Below are positions 1-10,329 of a stretch of DNA of 64,000 nt, piece by piece. The notes under the pieces are model-generated. The model did not search any database. It worked only from the letters and a program-made list of their open reading frames with translations, and had not been told where the DNA came from. The number at the start of each line of letters is the position of its first letter. Positions within the stretch are counted from its first letter, which is position 1. Origin of the DNA: Adiantum capillus-veneris (taxonomy: Eukaryota > Streptophyta > Polypodiopsida > Polypodiales > Pteridaceae); NCBI GenBank assembly GCA_014529385.2, contig CM043960.1, positions 74,741,910 through 74,805,909 of the forward strand, in the 5' to 3' direction. A program made the position numbers and the translations under genes.

Positions 1-1074
1 CAAGAGAAAGTGTGGCACTAAGATGAATGTGTCACTATGGAATTCAGCTATTCTCACTCACTCGTAACATGCCCCCAATGAAGAGAAGGTTTCCCTTTTT
101 ATAGGTGAGGGAGCCATGTTTTACATAATCACTTGATTAGGCTAAAGAGTTAGCCCAAATCAAATGTTCTTTGGATATTTCTTAAAATGGTATATATTAG
201 GACTCAAAATATCATGAAATCAAGCATTTTTGGTCATTGAGGCTCCATGTGGGTGCATGATGTATATGGGCCCCACCTAGGCATCTTCTGTGTGGCTCCA
301 ACAGGGGGTCCCAACTTGTGTGTCTTGTCCTTCAAGGCATCTTTGAGGTGTCACATTCACATGCTTGTGTCTTTTATCCTTCAAATATCTTATTTTATGG
401 AAGAAGATCAAGATTACCTCTTTTCACTTGATTCACCTGTTTACCATCTCTTCTTGCAGTGTAGTTGTTAGAGGCTTTTCACTCTTTTCCCTGTAACTTT
501 TGCGTTGTAACTCGGATCGACATGCTTCAAAAGGCAAAATTGGCCTACTAAAAGAGCTTGAATTGGTTTTGTCCTTTTCTCCACGCCCTTAGGTCGGTAT
601 TTTCAAACTGGGATGGTCCAAGAAGCTTTGGATCTTCCTTTTCATAAAGTCTTGTAGTAGGCTCTTCCCTCTTGTATGTATCCAAGAAGGTATGCATTAT
701 TGAAGGGTTATAATATTAAATAAATGTGAAAAGAAGAAAATAATTTATATATGGTAGGGTATAGCTGAGATATTAGAAGAAATATTCAAATGCTTTTCCC
801 CTAGACAAAAAGAGGCACAATCATTGATACTTCTCTTGCAGTACTTTCTAATAGTAATGTACATTTATATTACTTTAAAGGTAATACTAAGGTATGGTAG
901 AAAGCTTTTATTTATGCATATGAGTATTATATGAAGTATACTTATGCATCAAAAAGTCACAAGATAAATAGTTTAATGCTTGTTCCCACTATATACGTAC
1001 CACAGCACGACAACGGGAAACTCATCATGAAGCATGCTGATGACTGTGTATTTTAATTCATTCGGTACTTCACT
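1..1074. other. No gene seen; anonymous AT-rich DNA
   Basis: No ORF here has recognisable motifs or coding character. The sequence is moderately AT-rich and unique-looking, without microsatellites. I looked for the second CACTA terminus (a plus-strand CACTAC start) that would close the element on the right and did not find it. The element's far end is therefore either outside the window or lost. Confidence 0.5.
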
Positions 1075-1784
1075 CTAGGTGTTTAGTATATAGTGTCTAA
1101 ACACCTGAGAGCAAAGACTGCGCATGCACGAAATCACCTTCTTGCCTTCATCATCCAAGATGATGCCACCGTCGCTGAAGTGGACGGAGTAAGGCAAGCC
1201 CTCTCGTCGTTGACGCGTGAACCTGGGTGTCCCGGTAGGGGTCTCTAGCAGCGTGTCAACGGGGGTACGGACGTCAGGTGTCTCCACTAGAGTCTGAGCC
1301 CCAAATCAAGGAGTGTCTACCAACTGGAGTGACTCATGGAGGAGTAGCTAGTGGTGTGTAGCTCCTAGGAACGGTAGTCAGCCATGCAAAACCTGGTATT
1401 GATGGTGATGCCGTGGCTGGTTTCGGGACGCGAAAAGAGGGGGAGGGTAAAGAGCCACATCGAACATGAGGCGGTGTCAAAGCATCGGTGGTGGCATCCC
1501 CACAACAACCGCCCACCGCCACCACTAGAGCGTCCGTTCCTAGATGAGTATGAAGATCATCTCATCAACACCGAAGCTTCGGAGCGCGCTGAATGTTCTG
1601 AAACAGAGGGAGATGTGGATGGAGTAGAATGCGTGATGGTGCGATAGAGTGATGAAGCTCCACGTACCACTGTCTCTGTTGGGGTGACAAAGAAGAAAGA
1701 AACTCCTCATCATCCATACCTACATTAAACACACGAACATTTAAACTTAATATTGAATGAATGGAGTAGAAAACATGGACAAGT

Positions 1785-1838
<54 letters not shown>

Positions 1839-1936
1839 GAGGAGGTGCTCGTCGTCCCTGCTTGTGAGAACATACCTAGAGCATACGTACCTGGAGTGGA
1901 CGCAAAGACCATTAAATACAATGACGCAATGACCGT
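1075..1936 (-). pseudogene. Possible 3' remnant of the CACTA coding region
   Basis: Three short minus-strand open stretches (about 1287-1075, 1525-1334, 1921-1565) follow the DUF4218-like region in the same orientation. One contains a coding-like peptide starting MDDEEFLSSLSPQQRQWYVE, interrupted upstream by a (TC)n array. They could be further exons of the transposase gene or of the second (TNPA-like) gene that many CACTA elements carry downstream. I recognise no domain in them. Intron borders were not resolved, so the assignment rests on position and strand only. Confidence 0.25.
1796..1838. repeat. (GA)n microsatellite
   Basis: An uninterrupted GATA/GA simple repeat with one interruption. 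Apparent SLSLSL or RERERE peptides here are repeat artefacts. Confidence 0.95.
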
Positions 1937-4859
1937 TCAAACATCTAGAAAGTCACTAGTCGAACATTGCAAACTTACCTTGGTCGCGCAACCCCAAGAG
2001 TACTCCCACTCTTCCTCAGTCACTTCTTCACCGCATTGTTGTGCACTTTTCAATTGGTTGTGCAACCATCTTAAGCTCATGAATGTTGGTAGGCTCTCCA
2101 GACCCGTCGGATAGTGCATCGGTGGTCGTCTTCCTCGTCTCCACTCGTTGAGTGCCCTTTGTCGCTCTTGCTTTGCATCCTCATATTGTGAAATCCACTT
2201 TTGCATCGCTGGACTGTGAAGCATGCAAAATCGGTTGATTTTAGCCTCTAGATCTTCCATCATCTTCTTCTCAACACCGAGATTGCACATGACAATCCCA
2301 AATATGTGCTCATCATCTATGGTTCGCCATAGCGTGTCCTGGGATTTATCAAATCCGTCCAGCCACTCTCCGATGTACACTAGGGACTCTGATACCAGCC
2401 AACCTTCTGCCATGCTACCCTTCGGGCGTGCCTTCTGACGCACATATCCCTTGAGCGTTTTCATGAAACGTTCTAAAAAAAACATCCATCTATAATGTAC
2501 TGTGCCAACTATTTCCACCTCATCAAATATGTGAACAAGAAGATGCACCTGAATGGTTAGCATGGTAGTAGGAAAAAAAAATGCACACAACCTCCGCAGC
2601 ATTTAGTTTGGCGAATGGTATGGAGTCTACGTTGATCTCCTTTTGTGAGATCCATTGCACCAACTTCGCAAGTTTGTAGATTGTGTTACACACATCAAGA
2701 GACAAACATCCCTCAATGGAAATCGGTAAAATAAACTGCAAAACACGTGCATCAATGATATTAAAGTCCACACACGCATTTGTTACACAATTCCCACTAT
2801 GATATATTCCACTATGAACATACCTGACACATTTTATGCCAGTCGTGTGACTTCAAATTGGTAAGCTTTCTTTCTTTAGTAAAACACGTTCGGAGCGAGT
2901 GCATTACGCCAGTGGGGGTCCGGAAAGATCGAATGGTCTCTTTTACTTTGCGTTCTTGGGCTCCTGTGAAAATCCATGGTGCTTTAGGGAGTTTTATAGA
3001 TCCATCGAATGCTGTTTGCGGCCAATATTGCTCCATACGATCCACATTTCTAAGGTCAACTCTGGCTCCCAAAGTATCTTTCTTGCCGGTCAAATGGTCC
3101 CATAGTAGATTAGCCACATTCTTGAATATGTGCATTGGATCGAGCAAGTGATTGGTCATGAATCAGGGCCAGTATGGTAACTCGTACCATAGAGATAGTC
3201 TCTTCATCCCTGGAGGAAATCCGTCATCACACATCTCCTTCTGCTCTAACCATGCTTGTGTAGACATCCTCGGTGGCTCTCTTCCCAAAAAGCCGTTGAG
3301 TAACACATGTTTCTTTTGAAGATACGCTTGATGACCTTCGTAGATTTGCTTCTTCAATGAGGTAATCCTACGTGCATTCAGTCTAGATCCACATGTGACA
3401 CATGCTCTATATCCGCTTGTTTGAAGCCCTACATGTATACACATGATAATAGATCAGCTTCAGAAAAACCAAGATTTACAGTGTGTGAGTGAGGAGTATA
3501 AATAGATCACCTGAGCATTCTATTAGTCTGGGATAGTCATGCATGGTCTACATTAGAATTCCTCTGATCAAAGCATTCCGTCGACCTGTGTGTCGGCTCA
3601 TATGCCAATCCACAATTGTTGTAGCTCTTTCAATAGTGGACGAAGATACACATCCATATTCTTCACTTTATAACGCCCCGGCACAATCAAGCTTAGCCAT
3701 AGGTGCCCCTTCTTCATAGTCAACCACGGGGGAATGTTGTAGTTGACGCCGATGACAACGGGCCATACACTGTAAAATGTTGATCTTTGACCAAATGGAT
3801 TTACGCCATCCATAGCCAGGCCTAAGCGCAAATTGCGAGCTTCCATGGCAAAATCCGACCATGTTCCATCTATATGTTTCCAGGCTGCACAATCTGCAGG
3901 AATCCGTAGCACACCATCCGAAGATTTATTCTCCTCATGCCATGATGCTAGGGCGGCCATGGACTTACATTCGAAGAAATGCTTGATGCGAGGAAGCAGA
4001 GGAAAATGTCGCAAAACATTTTGCGGAATTTTTTTTCCGTGGAGATCTACTCGATATCTCTCAAAATCACATTTCAGATACTTCTCCATGTCTATGTATT
4101 CCCCTCTGAAAAGAATGCAGTCATTAGGACAAGCGTGGATCGAATTGTAATCCATCCCCAAGTTTCGCAAATCTTTCTTGTTTCCTCCCAGGAATCTGGC
4201 ATCACATTATCAGCTGGTAGTATGTGCTCTTTGAGCAGTCTACACAACATAAAAATATGGTACGATTGTGTAAAAATCTATCAGATCATTATACATTTAG
4301 AGTTTTATTAAAGTAAACTAATTGTAATAGATCACCTGAAAAGCGTTGTGACGCTAGTGTCACTCCATCCAAACTTTGTCTGCATGTTGAGAAGAACCAG
4401 GAGCGCTTTCAATCTAGACACACGTGCTCCATTATACAATGGCATATCGGCTTAACTTTTCATATCATCATAGATAAGCCTTTCTGAATCCATGATCGTC
4501 TCGATCATTTCATCAATCTCGGGCTCAAACATTTCCTCGTTGGAAATGTGGTCTACATGATCATATCCCGAGCTGTCAGAGGCTATATCTTGTGGCCTCA
4601 CATATGCTGCTTGACTAAAGCGCATGCGAATACGTCTATTGGGTTGCAAGATTGATGCCTGTTGGCCAACGTATGAGTTATAATTGGCAACAACTTGATC
4701 TATAATAGATGGATCGAACTCGCCAATTTCACGAACGTGCTGCAAAGAAATGTGTCTTGTCCATCACACAGCATGCTTGCAATGATTACAAGGACATAAG
4801 ATCCTCATTGAGAGATAGGTGTTTGGGTTGGACGGCCCCGCATCCTCGTCACTACTCAT
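1937..4859 (-). pseudogene. CACTA TNP2-like transposase, multi-exon, inactivated
   Basis: This is the transposase that would bind and cut the CACTA ends. Reading down the minus strand from ATG 4857-4859: a Cys-rich transposase-associated segment (CPCNHCKH) and an acidic linker (to about 4340); the TNP2 core from about 4230, with HACPNDCILF, the GLAMDGVNPFG block and IPPWLTMKKG (4170-3598); a Cys pair in the VTCGSR segment (3444-3163); LLDPMHIFKNV and SHDWHKM (3159-2812); an ILPISIEGCLS block (2771-2600); and a DUF4218-like region with VHLLVHIFDEVE, HYRWMFFLERFMKTLKGYVR and ARPKGSMAEGW (2560-1937). Introns are likely near 4340-4230 and 3510-3430. Damage: in-frame stops at 4452-4454, 3598-3600 and 3163-3165 and in the intervening reads (V-stop-W near 4770, M-stop-T near 3540), plus a frameshift near 4172. 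The family call is firm; the exon borders are approximate. Confidence 0.85.
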
Positions 4860-4920
4860 AATGAGGGTAAAAATCTTATAACCTAGACAACAAATTTAAT
4901 CTTCTATTGGCATTCTTCGT

Positions 4921-4924
<4 letters not shown>

Positions 4925-5003
<79 letters not shown>
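4925..5003. repeat. (TC)n microsatellite
   Basis: About 78 bp of TC repeat with a single TG interruption, inside the 5' untranslated part of the CACTA element. Confidence 0.95.
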
Positions 5004-5006
<3 letters not shown>

Positions 5007-5699
5007 TTCACACTGTAAACTACCTCACATTCTCTAGTCATGTCCAATCCCCGCACACCTTGGTCTAGTGGGTGCACGGAGATCAGAACCACTGGCTTAT
5101 AATTTCATCTTTATTGGTCAATGCCTATATTTGTGGGTACAAGAAATCTACACACCCACGTCTACATGATACTACATGTAGTGGACAGAACCCCTTTGCC
5201 TCTTCTCTAGCTGTAGTATTTCACAGCATCTTAACATCTTTTCACAGTAGATCTTTGTATGTAGCATGCAAGTACACCATTCTTGCAATGTAGTTGATGC
5301 CTGCTTTGAAATGTAGCTGATGCCTACTCAAAGAAATTAATTCTTACTCTAGATTTGACGGGTTGTGTAGTGTGTATACAGTGTATGTGTGTGTTTGTGT
5401 GTGTGTGTGTGTGACCCTTGGAATCGTCATCTTGCATCAGTAATTTTTGTGTAGGCTCAATTTTCTCTTCCATTGACTAATCATGACGGCTTATTGTATG
5501 GTAACAGCAGTCGAACATGCAGGTGGAATTGCTAGTCCTCATGGACTGTCGAGGCTGTGAGCGCAGGAAATTTTCTCATGTAGGAAAACGGAGTCTTTTT
5601 TCGTGTTTTTCATATGAGCAAGTGTTCTTCATACAATGCTTAACATCATGAGCGCACCTTCATTGACATGCAAAGTGCACCTTCATTGACATGCACTAA
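5004..5699. other. Non-coding CACTA 5' region with (GT)n
   Basis: No supportable gene. A GT-rich stretch with TGTTTGTG interruption lies at about 5378-5413. A short direct repeat (GCACCTTCATTGACATGCA) occurs twice near 5655-5697. Confidence 0.5.
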
Positions 5700-6090
5700 T
5701 ATATAACCTAAATCTGAAAAAAGCTAGTCCATTAAACATAAATCTAGATCTAATTTAGTCTTAAACCCAAAATAAACCTAAATCTAATCTAATCTAACGT
5801 AAATCTAAATCTAACGTAAATAAACCTAAATCTAATCTAACGTAAATGTAAATCTAACCTAATCTTAAACTCAACATAAAAATAAATCTAAATGTAATCT
5901 AACCTAATCTAATTTAATTGTTTACACAATCTCTTTCTCTCTTTGTTTTCTCCCCTTACCTCTCTCGTAAATAAAATAAACCTAAATCTAATCAAACATA
6001 AATCTAACTAAAAATAAACCTAAATCTAATCTAATTTAACTTAAATAAACCTAAATCTAATTTAACGTAAGTCTACATCTAACCTAATCT
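5700..6090. repeat. Degenerate CCTAAATCTAA repeat tract
   Basis: About 390 bp made almost entirely of AACCTAAATCTAA, TAATCTAACG and AAATAAACC variants, with one short pyrimidine-rich interruption (about 5930-5965). Parts resemble the plant telomere unit CCCTAAA with a lost C, but no run of exact telomere units is present. It is either a decayed interstitial telomere-like tract or an unrelated low-complexity satellite. Confidence 0.7.
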
Positions 6091-6530
6091 TTAACGTCTT
6101 TTGGGATAGTTTCCTACGATGTTCAAACTCTCTTCTTCTTGTGTGTGTGTGTGTGTGTGTGTGTGTAGGTGTGTGTGTGCCAATAAAAAGATAAAAATGG
6201 TATAACCTTTCTATCACCCAAGTGTGGTAGATTGGTTATGCCATTTCCCACTTGAATAACAGGTCTTGAGTTCAACTCCTCCTCGGCTAGATCTTTAGGT
6301 CTTTTTAATTAGTTTCCTACGACGTTAAATTAAACTCTCTTCTTCTTGGGTGTGTGTGTGTGTGTGCACGCCAATAAAAAAAGGAGAAAAATGGTATAAC
6401 TTTTCTATCACCGAAGTGTGATAGATTGGTTATGCCATTTCCCTCATGAATAACAGGTCTTGAGTTCAACTCCTATCGACTAGATCTTTAAGGTCTCTTG
6501 GGATAGTTTCCTACGATGTTAAGACTCTCT
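6090..6530 (+). repeat. Tandem tRNA-related SINE-like repeat, about 194-bp period
   Basis: Two nearly complete units and the start of a third. Each unit holds a tRNA-like segment: an A-box-like GTGGTAGATTGGTTATGCC (6223-6241; second copy 6418-6436) and a B-box-like GAGTTCAACTCC (6268-6279; second about 6462-6473). It then runs TAGATCTTTAGGTCTY through a GTTTCCTACGA block to TCTTCTT and a (GT)n tail. The box spacing and the simple-repeat tail suit a Pol III-transcribed SINE, but clover-leaf folding is imperfect and I do not call a tRNA gene. Confidence 0.55.
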
Positions 6531-6578
6531 TCTTCTTCTTCTTCTTCTTCTTCTTCTTCTTCTTCTTCTTCTTCTTCT

Positions 6579-6644
<66 letters not shown>

Positions 6645-6700
6645 GTGTGTGTGCATTCTTTGTTTATGCATGTGTGTGTGCGTTTTTTGTTTATGCTTGT

Positions 6701-6753
<53 letters not shown>

Positions 6754-6900
6754 AACACAATGTGTGTGTGTGTGTGTGAGGGAGAGAGAAAGAGGGGAAG
6801 GGAACATGAGAGTGAGGAGAGGGAAGGAGCATACCTGGCTCTCCTTCCTCTCCTCGTGTGTGTGTGTGTGTGTGTGTGGAGAAGAAAGAGAGAGAGAGAG
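6527..6900. repeat. Compound microsatellite (TTC)n-(TC)n-(GT)n-(TC)n-(GT)n-(GA)n
   Basis: (CTT)n at about 6527-6582, (CT)n at 6583-6640, (CT)n at about 6702-6750, and GT runs at about 6762-6778 and 6855-6880, followed by a short GA run. It begins where the third SINE-like unit stops, so the array may have grown from that element's tail. Confidence 0.9.
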
Positions 6901-6989
6901 ATGGAGAGCGCGTTACCTTGCTTGCTTGAGCACGTGTCGAAAACACAGATCTGAGATCTGAGTTTTTGAACACTCTCGATTATTTTTTT

Positions 6990-7131
6990 AGCCCTGATGG
7001 CGTCGCTATAGGTGTCGCTAAGTTACTTGTAATTTAGCGACGCCCATAGCAACGCCTATAGTGACGCCGTGATTTTTCACATTTGAGCGTCGCACTCCGA
7101 GCTTCGCTACTATTAAGTACCTCTTGTAGTG
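6990..7131 (-). repeat. CACTA subterminal repeats and terminal inverted repeat
   Basis: GGCGTCGCTATAGG and TTAGCGACGCCCATAGC face each other across a short spacer and are followed by AACGCCTATAGTGACGCC. The block ends at the CACTACAAGAGG terminus on the minus strand. Inverted GC-rich subterminal motifs next to a CACTA end are the usual transposase-binding array of this superfamily; binding here is inferred. Confidence 0.75.
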
Positions 7132-7756
7132 TTATATGAGCTATTTTAAGCCTATGAATCAAGTCAAAACTTAATTTGGCCTAAAATGTCAAGAAGAAGT
7201 AAATAATGTGAGTTTTGACCAACTCTTGAAATTTTTACCTTGAAGTGTCTTTGACCTTACCAACTGGTTCAGACAACTCTTAGGCTTACTATCTAGTTGG
7301 ATTGAGTGGTTTGGAGTCTTTTCGTGCTATTTCTAGCCGTAGACCTGAAACTCTGCAACTTCACATAAACAACTCACAGATGGTTCGTTTGGAGTGATCA
7401 ATGTTTTGAGATCCCACCTCGGATTCTACTTACCCTAGTCCTAGGTTCTATTGTAATTGGGTTGTGGAAAGTGTCCACAAACACTCGTTTTCTTGTTTTT
7501 TACGATTTTTAGAGCCTTGATCTTAAGACTTGCCTCACCTTTCAATCATTCTCCAAATCCTAATCTAAATCTACAATCCTACCAACCTAAAGACACTCAC
7601 CAAGTACGATTACTTCCAAGCTACCTCTACACAGCAAAAGACGAAAATCTTAAGCTATGCGGTTTCTAAAAGAAAGTTTTACTCTAGGTGAACCTAGAGG
7701 AAGTTAATGGACAACTACACACGACGCTCTTGTTTTTCCTAGTTTAGGTCTATTCG
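7132..7756 (-). other. Leader region of an Athila/Tat-type LTR element (fragment)
   Basis: It lies on the internal side of a minus-strand primer binding site, so it should be that retrotransposon's untranslated leader. No coding motif is seen. It ends abruptly at the CACTA terminus, as expected if the CACTA element jumped into the retrotransposon. Confidence 0.45.
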
Positions 7757-7774
7757 TCCCCGGCAACGGCGCCA
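7757..7774 (-). other. tRNA-Asp primer binding site
   Basis: Read on the minus strand it is TGGCGCCGTTGCCGGGGA, an exact 18-base complement of the 3' end of plant tRNA-Asp. Athila and Tat-type Ty3/gypsy elements use this primer site. Two bases separate it from the presumed LTR end (plus-strand TGTGGGACTCATG from 7777). Confidence 0.85.
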
Positions 7775-7776
7775 AA

Positions 7777-9720
7777 TGTGGGACTCATGTCTAACCTCAC
7801 CAACCTATCGTATTGCAATATTAACGATAACCACGATTAATTTGTCAAACCATGGGACGAAGCTGACTTGACTAGTACATAGAGGCTACAAGAGGTTGTT
7901 AATCTCTTGGAAAACAACTAACAACTCCCATCTAACTTAGGCTACACTCAAGTGACTGAAATCACCAAAAGCCAATCGCTCATCGGCAAACAACATCACA
8001 TCCATTACAGCATCAAATGATATCCAAACGTAACAAAACTTCTAGGACAAGTTTGTAAGACCTAAGCACACATGCTTATGGTTTCAAATCCCACTTTAGG
8101 TCAAGTTTCAAAATTGCGATTATTAATAGCCGTGGATTTTTGACTTAGTCGTTTTTTACCCAGAATGCATCTAAATGCTTAGCAATGATGCCCCAATACC
8201 CTACCTTCGCTTAGTTTTTTATTTGAAAGTGTAAACTCCTAGTTATGATGAAATTAGGCCGCGGGTCAGCGATGCCAAAAGCTACGAAATACGATGAATG
8301 GCTTACGTCAATCCGTAGAGCTCTTACCTGCGGTTTCAATGCAACAAATGCAATTGAAATGCGACAACCAGAGAGGGAGTAGGAAGCATGAAAGGGAGAG
8401 AAGTGAGCATTGTTAGCTCACGTTGTGTATTTCTTATCCAAAATTTCAAAAAAACTTACAAAAATTGGCTTTTATACCTTAGCCAAGGTTTTTGGGTGGT
8501 CAAAACTAATAATCTGGAGTTCTACCAAAGCTTGGAAATGACTGGCTGATACGATCTGGAAGCTTGTAGCCCCAGCTCATTAATTGCAAAGTTTATCCGA
8601 GAAAATAAGAGTTACAATATTCCTAATTTATCAAAATAATAAATGTTTTACAAAGAGAACTCCGAAAAATGGTGTCCGTGTTAGCTTGCTACTAACACCT
8701 CCCATGAGCTCTATCCTCAAATTTATAAGGCAGCAACTCTTGATTTTTAGGACGTGGTCACAAGATGTCTTAGTTTGCACGAAAGGCTCTGATAGCGGCT
8801 CTATGGTGCTAGATTTTGACCTGCTTAGTTTTGTAGCTATGCCTTTTTAGGCATAGTTACAAAACTATGCTGGTGAGCTTCAACGCTCAGATATTTCTCT
8901 CTCTACCTGTTGTGCCTTGGTCGTCCTCTCTCTACCCGCTGCAGTCGGTGCACCATCCATGCACATGTGAGAATTGGTCGAGGCTTAGTGAAAACTAAGC
9001 CTCGTGTGACCACCACCTTAGCAATAGCACCCGATGCTACTGCGCATGATATATATTGGTGGTTGTAAAAAAGTATAAGGTCCTGCAATGATAAAAAGTG
9101 GTGATAAATATGTAATATATCCAACAGTGTTAGCGATTCGAAATCCACGTGGCAACTCAACTGCACTCCCTCCAATCAGCACCCGCTACACATCTCCTTC
9201 AAGGCTGGCAAGTTGAAGCTTAGAGCCAATTTCAATGGAGGGATGGTTTGGAACTTATGTGCAACAAGTTGTGAACCCTACGTGTTCCTATGAGGAAACT
9301 TTTGTAAAGTGGTGCACAAGTTGTGAGTGTGCTCATGCCCGCAAGGGTGGAGCGAGGCTACAACAAGAGAAAACACAAGAGAACACAACTGCCAATTGAA
9401 AAAATGGATTTTTTAGTTCACGATTTTGTAGAGAACCAAGTAAACGTCAAATGGTATTCGACCCTCATCTGAACAAGAAAACTCCTAGTTGTTGGTTTTG
9501 GCAACATGTTCGCAACTTGCCTCCTAGGTGAACTAACTCTTAGCCTCTCTAATTGTGTGAGATGCCCAAGGCTTTGAGAGAGCCATCCAATATTTTTGAG
9601 TTTGTCAAACCACCCATCTCGAGCATTGCAAGTTCCATTACCGTCCCATGAGGACTCATTAGAGCAAGGGGCGCAACCGGTCAAGAGTGGAGGCTTGCAA
9701 CTAGAAAAGCTGGTAAGCGA
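7777..9720 (-). other. Presumed LTR (right limit unknown) and unassigned DNA
   Basis: Position next to the primer site makes the sequence from 7777 the LTR of a minus-strand element, with TG at its plus-strand start. No second copy is in the window, so its far edge cannot be set. No gene is supportable up to the GA array at 9726. A hairpin lies at 8827-8866. Confidence 0.4.
8827..8866. repeat. 17-bp stem hairpin
   Basis: AGTTTTGTAGCTATGCC and GGCATAGTTACAAAACT are inverted repeats with one mismatch and a 6-base loop (TTTTTA). Confidence 0.8.
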
Positions 9721-9721
9721 A

Positions 9722-9725
<4 letters not shown>

Positions 9726-9810
<85 letters not shown>

Positions 9811-9829
9811 CATAGAGAGAGAGAGGTGA
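9726..9829. repeat. (GA)n microsatellite, about 100 bp
   Basis: Long GA array with two ATA-type interruptions, directly followed by the 9830-10275 tandem repeat. Confidence 0.95.
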
Positions 9830-10275
9830 AATGATATATTAATGTCTTCAAATGGCCAAAATGACCTATGAGACCAAACCGATACAAACTGGTGAATTTG
9901 TTACCATATCTGGGCACAAAAATAGATGATAACAATGATATATCAACATCTTCAAGTGGCCAAATTGACCTATGAGACCAAATCAATACAAAGTGGTGAA
10001 TTTGTTACCATGTCTAGTGCTACTAGATAGTACTGTGTGGGATATGTGTGATCACTGATACAATCCCGATACAATGAGAGAGAGAGAGAGGTGAAATGAT
10101 ATATTAATGTCTTCAAGTGGCCAAAATGACCTATGAGACCAAACCAATACAAATTGGTGAATTTGTTACCATGTATGGGCACAAAAAGAGATGCTAACAA
10201 TGATATATCAACATCTTCAAGTGGCCAAATTGACCTATGAGACCAAATCAATACAAAGTGGTGAATTTGTTACCG
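9830..10275. repeat. Nested tandem repeat (two units, each with two sub-units)
   Basis: Four related sub-units start near 9838, 9940, 10098 and 10204. Each carries a TATATYAA-YRTCTTCAA-TGGCCAAA start, then TGACCTATGAGACCAAA and TGGTGAATTTGTTACC. Sub-units 1 and 3 match best and 2 and 4 match best, so a two-sub-unit block was duplicated. Each block is preceded by a GA run (9726-9829 and 10077-10091). Related sequence recurs at 29290-29480. Confidence 0.85.
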
Positions 10276-10329
10276 GGTGTAAGCATGTTAACTTGTCATG
10301 CTTTTTGTGCTAGTTATCATGTGGCAACA

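Larger units (their letters stand above)
1075..7131 (-). mobile_element. CACTA (En/Spm) DNA transposon, minus orientation, left end not found
   Basis: The right boundary is the terminus read on the minus strand as CACTACAAGAGG (7120-7131), followed outward by TTA, the 3-bp size of CACTA target duplications. Just inside it lie inverted GGCGTCGC/GCGACGCC motifs (about 6998-7070), typical of CACTA subterminal repeats. A TNP2-like transposase with a DUF4218-like C-terminal region follows in the expected orientation. The opposite terminus is not in the window, so the left coordinate given here is only the leftmost possible coding remnant. The 5' region (4.9-7.0 kb) is swollen by microsatellites and a SINE-like repeat. 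Confidence 0.8.

Noticed and set aside
1384-1647. 87-codon plus-strand ORF in the CACTA 3' region
   Set aside because: Opposite to the transposon gene orientation and without recognisable domain; possible antisense shadow.
5700-6090. True interstitial telomere array
   Set aside because: No run of exact CCCTAAA units; only degenerate CCTAAAT/CTAATCTAA variants.
6181-6280. A tRNA gene
   Set aside because: A- and B-box-like motifs are present but no convincing four-arm fold; the unit is better explained as a tRNA-derived SINE.
6516-6973. Open frames rich in SLSLSL or RERERE (also at 9418-9829, 43611-43963, 44619-45017)
   Set aside because: They are translations of (CT)n/(GA)n arrays with no coding evidence outside the repeat.
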